Source: Hemerocallis citrina (Eukaryota; Streptophyta; Magnoliopsida; Asparagales; Asphodelaceae). Taken from it: 64,000 nucleotides of DNA. The stretch spans positions 175,369,744 to 175,433,743 of the forward strand of contig CM030363.1 of NCBI GenBank assembly GCA_017893485.1. The letters are read 5' to 3'. Position 1 is the stretch's first letter; the number at the start of each line of letters is the position of its first letter. The notes under the pieces are model-generated. The model made no database searches. It worked only from the letters and a program-made list of their open reading frames with translations, and had not been told where the DNA came from. Position numbers and translations under genes: made by a program. Positions 58,401 to 64,000 of the stretch are shown piece by piece.

Positions 58401-59312
58401 AAGTTTATCAACCTCCTCCTTGATGGCCTGCTGTCGCTCGGGGGCGAACTTGCGCCTCTTCTGCTGAACCGGTTTGCACCCCGGTTCGACACTTAGGCGA
58501 TGGACGAGCAGTTCTTCGGAAATGCCGGGCATGTCCGCGGCCGACCATGCAAACAAGTCACGGTTATCTCGGATGCATTTAATCAGGTCCGAGCACAGTG
58601 CGGTCGGCAAGGATTTGCTGATGAGGAATTTCCGGCTCGGATCCTCGTCCGAGAAGAGCACTTCTTCTAGCTCGTCCGCCTGCTCGGATGTTGGCCGAGC
58701 TTTTGGCTCGGGGATTTCTAGCGTCTCGAGCGAGAGCACTGGTCCCCTGGTGGAAGTCATGTAGCACTTCCGGGCTGTCTCTTGGCTTCCCCTGACTTCC
58801 CCTACTCCCGACCGAGTGGGGAACTTCATTTTCAAATGATACGCCGAGGGGACAGCCTCCAGGGCGGCTAGGCCGGGACGGCCTAGGATGACATTATATG
58901 CTGCCGGGACGTCGATGACCATGAAGTCCATCGGCTCGGTCCGGGTAGTAGGGGTGCTTCCCGCAGTAACGTCTAGGGTTATCACCCCCTCGACGGTTAC
59001 CGTGACCCCCGTGAACCCATGGAGAGTGTAACCGGCCGGCTTGAGACGGTCTCGGGACAGCTGCAGGCCTCGGAAGGCCGAGAGGAAAAGGATATTGACT
59101 GAACTCCCGTTGTCCACCAAAATCCTCTGCACCTTGAAGTTGGCCATGCGGAGGTCGATGACGAGGGCATCACAGTGTGGGGTTCGGACCCCTTCGAGGT
59201 CGGCATCGGAGAAAGATACAGGGACGCCGAGACCTTTGGGAGGAGGAGCACTGTGAACCGAGTTGACCTCTCGGATGAAGGCCTTCCGGGAGGTATTAGA
59301 GGAGCCCCCCAT
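55425..59312 (-). CDS. Gypsy pol polyprotein: protease, RT, RNase H, second RNase H, integrase
   Basis: One open frame of 1295 codons. Approximate residues: protease around 65-150 with active site VDNGSS (67-71); reverse transcriptase 320-485 with YVDDM at 434-438; gypsy RNase H 575-690; a second, archaeal-type RNase H 712-835 with FVDGSS, NNEAEYEAL, HSDSQLV and ADALSKL; integrase with zinc-finger H942, H949, C980 and C983, then D1011 (MDLLGP), D1072 (TDNGTQF) and E1108 (GQAENANR). All catalytic residues seem present. The doubled RNase H is a hallmark of the Tat lineage. There is no chromodomain at the C terminus. The frame overlaps the end of gag by 17 bp in another frame, suggesting frameshifting. 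Confidence 0.93.
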   Translation of the reverse strand: MGGSSNTSRKAFIREVNSVHSAPPPKGLGVPVSFSDADLEGVRTPHCDALVIDLRMANFKVQRILVDNGSSVNILFLSAFRGLQLSRDRLKPAGYTLHGFTGVTVTVEGVITLDVTAGSTPTTRTEPMDFMVIDVPAAYNVILGRPGLAALEAVPSAYHLKMKFPTRSGVGEVRGSQETARKCYMTSTRGPVLSLETLEIPEPKARPTSEQADELEEVLFSDEDPSRKFLISKSLPTALCSDLIKCIRDNRDLFAWSAADMPGISEELLVHRLSVEPGCKPVQQKRRKFAPERQQAIKEEVDKLLKAKFIQEVNYPEWLSNVVMVKKSNVSWRICIDFTDLNKACPKDPFPLPNIDTLIDATSGHELLSFMDAFSGYNQIRMFPPDIPKTSFVTDQGLYCYRVMPFGLKNAGATYQCLVNKVFQSQIGRNMEVYVDDMLVKTVRGTDHVADLQEAFGVLRRHSMRLNPNKCAFGISSGKFLGFMVSQRGIEANPEKIKAILDMAPPRNIKEVQKLTGRLAAIGCFLSKSGEKCLPFFKALKGAKGFECGQPQQESFDQLKAYLVNPPLLSKPVPGETLFVYLAASEQTLSAVLVREEDRTQRPIYYVSKVLRDAELRYPKIEKMAYSLVTAARKLQPYFQSHSIVVPTDQPLKQILYKPETSGRLMKWSIELSQHDITYQPRTAIKAQALADFIVESTIPEVEHIPNGPPIWTVFVDGSSCNEGSGAGIILNGPDDFVLQYAIRMNFKASNNEAEYEALIAGLRLARSAGAQRLRIHSDSQLVVNQVLGEYEARDERMAKYLAKVRAFMGRFEEALIQRVPREENSQADALSKLASSSLQGLEQTVLIEVLSKPSIEDEAPGSVESLPVMLQDNWMKPLVEFLRDGVLPSDPKEARRVRTRAERYVLIEGILYKRSFSQIDGRPYLRCLSPNQAEYALQELHEGIGGAHSGFRSLARKALNYGYFWPTLLRDAERHVRQCSSCQRHSSIRRLPQANLASLSSPIPFAMWGMDLLGPFPPAPGQFRFLVVAIDYFSKWVEAEPLATITESKVVQFFWKSIICRFGIPCVIVTDNGTQFTGATFRALCDDLAIQQRFSSVSHPQSNGQAENANRQILAGIKKRLDKSSKGLWVDQLPNVLWNYRTSKRTPTGESPFNLTYGSEAVIPLEVGIPSPRLTAYDEAQNARDLRAELDLIDELREMASIRQQIYRRRVELAYNRKVRPANLKQGDLVLRKLAISLPSQKSKLAPNWEGPYRITKVVRPGTYRLEDLEGRELPRTWNADHLLKYQESAPAPL

Positions 59313-60279
59313 GGATCAGGTGCAGAATCCTTTCCTCCTCGAACTCGGGTGTTTCCTCGCACCGCTCGGAGCGCTTGTTAGCCCCCCGAGCCGGAGGAGA
59401 ATTGCGATCCGCCCGATCGTTCGCCTTCACGAACTTGGCCAACTGCCCCCTCCGGATGAGGGCTTCAATCTCATCTCTCAAGGCCCGGCAGTCGTTCGTG
59501 TCGTGCCCATGGTCTCGGTGGTAACGACACCACTTATCTTTGTTCCTCCTCTTTGCCGGGGTGTGCATCCTCGGAGCTGGAGGGATGACCCCCTCCTTCT
59601 CCACTTCCATCAGGACAGTAGAGACGTTGGTGGTGAGGGGAGTGAACTTCTCGAACCTGGGGGGAGCGCGACGCTGACCGCCACTGTCCTTCTGAGCTTT
59701 CTTGGACCCCTCTTCCCCCGTCGCCTTCCTCTTCGAACCTGCGGAGGGCCCTCCGAAGCTCGGAAGGGCTTCAGCCTCCTCTGCTCGGATGTACTTCTCG
59801 CACCTCAGGAGGAGGTCGGCGAAGTCATGCGGTGGTTTCTTGGCTAGGGACGATCGGAGGTTGGCGTTGAGGACGTTTGACTGGAACGCCACGGTTGCCA
59901 CCGACTGGTCTAAGGAGGCGATAGACCTTACCTCTGCGGTGAATCTTTTCACATAGTCCCGCAGCTTCTCTTCCCTTTCCTGCCGCAGGTTCAGCAGGGA
60001 CAGACTTGTCTTCTCGGCTTGCCTGCTGCTCACGAAGTGAGTAATGAACAGTGTTTCAAACTGCTCGAACGAGAAGATGGAGGAGGGGGCGAGCCTGGAA
60101 TACCATTCCCGAGCCGACCCCCTGAGGGTGGCAGGGAAGGTCCTGCAGAGCACAGCGTCGGAAGCTTGATGGATCAGCATCAGGGTCTTGAAGCTTTCGA
60201 CGTGATCGACCGGGTCGGATTCCCCTGAGTATGTTTCAAATTGTGGCGGTTTGAAACTCCTCGGTATGTGGGCCTCCAT
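59296..60279 (-). CDS. Gypsy gag core with zinc-knuckle variant
   Basis: The frame from ATG 60279 gives MEAHIPRSFKPPQFE, then the retrotransposon-gag domain with REWYSRLAPSSIFSFEQ and LRDYVKRFTAEV. Near residue 250 is KWCRYHRDHGHDTNDC, a C-X2-H-X4-H-X4-C knuckle variant seen in this lineage instead of CCHC. It forms the virus-like particle that packages element RNA. Conserved-looking sequence (PTPFSRSI) continues upstream of the ATG in the same frame, so the true gag probably starts further upstream and is cut by a frameshift near 60340. Confidence 0.88.
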   Translation of the reverse strand: MEAHIPRSFKPPQFETYSGESDPVDHVESFKTLMLIHQASDAVLCRTFPATLRGSAREWYSRLAPSSIFSFEQFETLFITHFVSSRQAEKTSLSLLNLRQEREEKLRDYVKRFTAEVRSIASLDQSVATVAFQSNVLNANLRSSLAKKPPHDFADLLLRCEKYIRAEEAEALPSFGGPSAGSKRKATGEEGSKKAQKDSGGQRRAPPRFEKFTPLTTNVSTVLMEVEKEGVIPPAPRMHTPAKRRNKDKWCRYHRDHGHDTNDCRALRDEIEALIRRGQLAKFVKANDRADRNSPPARGANKRSERCEETPEFEEERILHLIHGGLL

Positions 60280-61151
60280 GATCGACCGTGAGAAGGGGGT
60301 CGGCTGGGACGGAAGGTTCCTGCTCGTGACTCTTCCTCCCTGTCCATGCGGCCGATACGCCTTTCCACCTCATGGAGACGGCGGATGAGGGCGTCGTCCC
60401 TCCGCTGGTAATCGTATGACCCCCCGGACTCCTCTTCATAGGAAGGGGAGCGTGGACTGCGGCGCCGGTAGTCCTGGGACCGGCGAGGGCTCTGTTGCCG
60501 CTGCTGGCGGCTGGGAGACGGGGAAGGGCTCCGGGTTCGGCGGCGAGGACTGGGATCCCTCGGGGGCGTCGGAGCCCTCTGAGCATTCTGGACGTTCTGC
60601 CGAAGGTTGAGAGCCTGTAGAACGGTCTCCTGAAATTGGAGGAATTCGGCCCGACTGATAGGCACTTCTCGGTCCCTCGGATGACGCCGATCCCCGGGGG
60701 AATGGGACCTCCTCCTTCGGCGCTCGGGGGACACCGCTCGACCTCTGCGGTCCAGGGACCTTCTGCCGTCTCGGCGACATGGGGACCGCTCACCCTGACG
60801 CTGGCGGGAGGCTCCCTCTCGGGCCCGCCTCTCGTCAAGATGGGTGCGGAGGTCGTCGTCCTTCTGGCGGTTCAGAAGTGTGATGCGGAGGTCGGGATGA
60901 TGAGAAGCCATCGAATCCGAGGACCCATTATGGACCGAGACATGGCCCGGATTGAGGGGCTGCTTCTCCTTCCGGCCGTTATGACCGGACGGACCATTGT
61001 TGTGCTGCTGCTTGGGAGGAGGAGGTGGGCCCTGCTGGGCCGGCGGAGGGAGGTCGGACTGAGGAATAGGATTGACCGGGACTTCATTCGCCGGGTCGGC
61101 GAGGTTGCCCACACGGTTCGACCCTCTGGATCTGACCTTCTTCGGAGGCAT
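60180..61151 (-). CDS. Amino-terminal gag extension, Arg/Ser/Pro-rich
   Basis: The frame starts MPPKKVRSRGSNRVG about 65 bp inside the PBS, as expected for the polyprotein start. It is Pro-rich, then Arg/Ser-rich (SPSPSRQQRQQ, RRRSPRSPS), with a short helix (EFLQFQETVLQAL) between. After about residue 280 it reads a different frame from the gag core, so the last part is probably out of frame. An unbroken ancestor would fuse this to the frame at 59296-60279. RNA binding through the Arg-rich part is plausible but not shown. Confidence 0.75.
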   Translation of the reverse strand: MPPKKVRSRGSNRVGNLADPANEVPVNPIPQSDLPPPAQQGPPPPPKQQHNNGPSGHNGRKEKQPLNPGHVSVHNGSSDSMASHHPDLRITLLNRQKDDDLRTHLDERRAREGASRQRQGERSPCRRDGRRSLDRRGRAVSPERRRRRSHSPGDRRHPRDREVPISRAEFLQFQETVLQALNLRQNVQNAQRAPTPPRDPSPRRRTRSPSPSPSRQQRQQSPRRSQDYRRRSPRSPSYEEESGGSYDYQRRDDALIRRLHEVERRIGRMDREEESRAGTFRPSRPPSHGRSWRPTYRGVSNRHNLKHTQGNPTRSITSKASRP

Positions 61152-61200
61152 GACTGCAGAGGACGACGGAGAATGGGCTGAGGCTGTTCGTGTGGTCTTC

Positions 61201-61215
61201 CCACAGACGGCGCCA
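61201..61215 (-). other. Primer binding site of the Gypsy element
   Basis: On the minus strand this reads TGGCGCCGTCTGTGG, 3 bp after the 5' LTR end. The first nine bases fit the 3' end of Asp-tRNA; the rest do not. The same sequence is familiar from Tat-lineage elements. Confidence 0.8.
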
Positions 61216-61218
61216 ATC

Positions 61219-61815
61219 TGTTACCGCTGATTTCGATGTGGGGGTAAACAGATAGAATTTGTGAGTCCGAGAAAAACCTGAACAGTTGACTCAGCCTTCT
61301 TGCTCCCGCCGTGACCTGCAAGGAAGTGCGAGACACCGGGGTTGATTCTGGCGACGCACCCTCCGATGCTCTTGTCAGTAATCAGAAAAAGATTAAGAAA
61401 GAGCTTAAGTGGTGAAAGAGTGATTAACCTGGTCACGGTGGTAGAGGGGTTGTATTTATAGTCGCCTTTGGAACGGTTAGGGGCCTGATTTCCTGCCTAA
61501 CAGCCAGGAGGAAAATTCTCCTATTCTGTTCTGGGAAATTAGCCCCTGATTCCTTGGTGGGAGTCAATCAGGCTTGTTGATTTGATCTAGTCGAATCAAT
61601 GGCCCTGATTCTCCTCTTGGTGAACTGGGCTCGTATCGGGTCGGGACCCGTGCCCAGTTAATGTGGATGCGTTCGCGGGTTGCCGGTTCTGTGAGAAGGA
61701 GACCCAATACCCGTTTTGGATCCACTTGTATGTGAAATTACCATTTTACCCCCGAGCATCAAGATTCGTGCCCAATCTGGACGGTTCCGATTTAACCCCA
61801 TTTTTAGCCATATCA
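61219..61815 (-). repeat. 5' LTR of the Tat-type Gypsy element
   Basis: 597 bp, paired with 47190-47786. On the minus strand it is the promoter LTR. TTGTATTTATAG (61449-61460) contains a TATA-like TATAAAT on the minus strand. Confidence 0.95.
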
Positions 61816-61820
61816 ATTGG

Positions 61821-63183
61821 GTTCTGTGAGTGGTTTTTCAAAGGATTTTCTTAAAATCCATTGCGTTTTCAAACAAAATCTTGGTTTTTATTTTGTATCT
61901 TGTATCCTATGAAGATATTTGCCCCCAGAGTGTAATGTTGCTTGGATTGGCCTGGGGAGGATTGATATTAACTGCATGTGATGTGATATTTTAATTGTTA
62001 GCAGAATTCCGTAAGGAATTGCTGTAAAAAGGCTAATATTTTACGGGAGACTCTGTCGAAATTTTTACTAAAATTCTTATTAGTATTCTAGAATAGAAAT
62101 GAAGATTTAATTGAGTAGACGCAGAAAAAAATAAAAACTAAAATCATACTTGGAAATAGTAATCTAATAGTAAGCTTTATTTTGCAGATATGTTGGGGGT
62201 GATGAAGAGCATTTTGGGTTCAAACTGTTGAGTTTGAAGGTAATATCTTTTGTACATCAGTCAAATACATTTTTCTACAAACTATTAGTGTTGGTTATTT
62301 AAATTCTCATTGGTTTTAACTTGATTGATTCCTTTTTCATTAAAATGATTTTTCATTCTTGATTATGATTTTTCAGTCTCTTTATTATGGCGGATTTAGT
62401 CGTCTATCCAATTGGAATCTTCATGTATGCAGAATGAGGGTAATTGAGAAAATCTGTGTAATATTTAGTATTTTGGAAGATTATGTAAGTACTGTATGGG
62501 AGGATGATATATAGGATGTTAAAACCCGTACCCACAAAGTTGTGGAGTATTGGGATCTGTGTGTGGTTTTTCAAAGATTTTTCAAAGGGGTTTCAAAGTT
62601 TTTTCTAAAAATCTATTAATGGTCCATATGAAATCTTGGTTTTTATTTTGTATCTTGCATCTTATGAAGATATTTGCCCCCAGACCCCTATAAATATGAT
62701 GCCTGTGTGATGTTGCTTGGATTGGCCTTGGGATGATTGATATTAACTGCTTGTGATGTGATATTTTTAATTGTTTGCAAAATTCCGTAAGAAATTGCTG
62801 TAAAATGGCTAATATTTTAGGGGAGATTTTACCGAAATTTTTACTAAAATTCCTATTAGTATACTAGAATAGAAATAAGGATTTAATTGAGTAGGTGTAG
62901 AAAAAAAATCATTTTGAAAGGTATGTTGGGGTGATGAAGAGCATTTTGGGTTCAAACCGTCGAGTTTGATGACAATCTCTTTTGTACATCAGTCATTTAG
63001 AAAGGTATTAGTTTGAAAATGCATTTCCTACAAACTATTAGTGTTGGTTTTTTTAAATTCTCATTGATTTTGACTTGATTGATTCCTTTTTCATTAAAAT
63101 AATTTTTCAGTTTTGATCGTGATTTTTCAGGTCTCTTCATTATGGCAGGTTTAGTAGTCTATCCGTCTGCAATCTTCATGTTT
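61821..63183 (+). repeat. Remainder of the ~750-bp tandem duplication
   Basis: Bases 61821-62434 complete the first unit begun at 47057; 62435-63183 is the second. Both contain a short exon-like piece (62188-62240 and about 62920-62970). In the first copy it is CAG|ATATGTTGGGGGTG...GAAG|GTAATA, encoding YVGGDEEHFGFKLLSL. In the second the frame is broken by a lost G and the donor is gone. I do not recognise the protein. Confidence 0.8.
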
Positions 63184-63892
63184 TTATGCCTGATAGTTGG
63201 GCTCATATTTTTTTTGTGAATCACTCCGTAATTATTTTGGGGATCTGGAGCCAATGTTGTTGTCTTTATTATTAGTTCTACCAGCATGTAACTTTTTTTT
63301 AAATCTATAACTATATTCAAGAATGTAAAATACTTCATACACTGAAATATCTTAAAAATTGGAGTCAACAAGCTGATTTCAGATCAAATTTGCAGTAGGC
63401 TCTCCAGTATATGGATATAAATATATTAATATGGAGATGTAATTGTGCTTAATCACATTTAACAAAAGGTCTTCGCATGTACATCACAGCAAACTCTCTC
63501 TCTCTCTCTCTCTATTTTTTTTAGCTCTTTTAAAAATCATACATAGTTAATTACATGAAAATATGATAATGGAGAATTAACTAATGCAGTTTGTGACGAT
63601 AACTGCATTGGCAAATGAATTGCTACTTATAGCAAGCTCCAAATCAAATATAAAATTTCTTATGTTGAAGTCACACATAGCAAGTAATTTCGATTCACTA
63701 TTATTGAAGATTCACAGTACTCCTTTTCAATCCCGAGCTACTGACAAATGATCCTGCAATATATAAACCAATAAACAACTTAATCATAGTTCAGAGGACA
63801 TCAATGTCTACTGCAAAATGCATATATTTTATTGTTTACAGGGCATTGTTCACGAAAATGTGCTGTAGGCACGTGTCCACGGGCAAACCTAG
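63184..63892. other. 3' end region of Helitron-like element
   Basis: AT-rich, with a CT microsatellite at 63496-63513 and no gene. It ends at the candidate Helitron terminus GGGCAAACCTAG. Confidence 0.45.
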
Positions 63893-64000
63893 TACATACA
63901 TTATCATAAATCATAAAGATAGGATGATTATGTATCTTTGCATGGTACGTAACAACAGTAACAGCAACAATATATTAAAAATATAAATCTCACTCTCTAA

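Larger units (their letters stand above)
47190..61815 (-). mobile_element. Ty3/Gypsy retrotransposon, Tat-type, with antisense gene (element 5)
   Basis: The element is 14.6 kb with two 597-bp LTRs (47190-47786 and 61219-61815). The target duplication ATTGG is perfect (47185-47189 and 61816-61820). On the minus strand: PBS TGGCGCCGTCTGTGG (61201-61215), gag, pol, a tandem-repeat zone, a region whose antisense strand carries a gene, then the purine tract (47787-47802) and 3' LTR. Dual RNase H domains in pol, lack of a chromodomain and the antisense gene place it in the Tat lineage. By eye the LTRs differ at about a dozen of 597 positions, mostly transitions, so it is the youngest large insertion here. 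Pol is fully open; gag has a possible frameshift. Confidence 0.95.
39737..63892 (+). mobile_element. Probable non-autonomous Helitron carrying gene fragments, split by a Gypsy element
   Basis: The 5' side shows TCTATATAATAAAACAC at 40945, and a decayed version, TGTATATAATAAAACAC, at 39737; this AT-rich TC start is typical of plant Helitrons. A candidate 3' terminus is GCACGTGTCCACGGGC then AAACCTAG at 63871-63892, followed by T. It has a weak GC-rich stem (GCACG/CGGGC) and ends in CTAG. Removing the Gypsy insertion (47190-61815 plus one ATTGG) leaves about 9.5 kb. Inside are exons resembling unrelated plant genes in opposite orientations, as expected of gene-capturing Helitrons. No Rep/helicase is encoded. 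The end-to-end link is inference. Confidence 0.5.

Noticed and set aside
55632..60228. Long plus-strand frames opposite pol and gag (for example 56635-57279 and 57927-58496)
   Set aside because: They are antisense shadows of the conserved pol and gag frames in GC-rich sequence. None has introns, a promoter or domains, unlike the antisense gene at 50259-52569.

Overview
The window is nuclear DNA of a flowering plant, probably a eudicot with a large, repeat-rich genome; the species cannot be named. Exons have GT-AG introns, the transposons are plant families, and the gene fragments encode plant-type proteins. I see no intact, ordinary host gene. Most of the 64 kb is transposable elements nested in one another, between decayed host gene pieces.

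Layout: (1) 95-12539 is a Copia element on the minus strand that keeps only gag and protease. One of its LTRs is split by a 9.26-kb long-LTR, non-coding element (159-9415, TSD AATAC). (2) 12540-20540 is a decayed poly(A)-binding protein gene, split by a full-length but frameshifted Copia element (13328-19708). (3) About 20800-29750 is a 9-kb array of very diverged ~70-bp units in blocks of alternating orientation. It carries a hAT-type MITE, a SINE/LINE tail and an unrelated 360-bp stretch. (4) About 29970-34601 is a relic Copia element with a second, related GAG-PR-only Copia (31270-34324) inside its LTR. (5) 35495-39189 is a dead hAT transposon (TSD CTAAGATC) with a G/C-homopolymer insertion. 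(6) 39737 to about 63892 looks like a non-autonomous Helitron. It has a tandemly duplicated 5' part and carries exons resembling a class-3 lipase and 3-dehydroquinate synthase, and a possible small three-exon gene. (7) A young 14.6-kb Ty3/Gypsy element of the Tat type (47190-61815, TSD ATTGG) sits inside the Helitron.

The Gypsy element is the best preserved part. Its minus strand carries gag and an open pol of 1295 codons with protease, RT, two RNase H domains and integrase. The opposite strand, between pol and the 3' LTR, carries an antisense gene with its own TATA box. Its three exons join in frame into 713 codons with a Transposase_28-like domain and a coiled coil. Two further coiled-coil exons follow, each preceded by a splice acceptor in the same phase. 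A repeated regulatory-looking module flanks this antisense unit on both sides.

The leads most worth checking are the antisense gene with alternative terminal exons, the block-inverted 70-bp array, the Helitron with captured exons, and the three related GAG-PR-only Copia elements that share a GGTCGAC-type motif cluster in their LTRs. Domain assignments come from reading motifs, not from searches.
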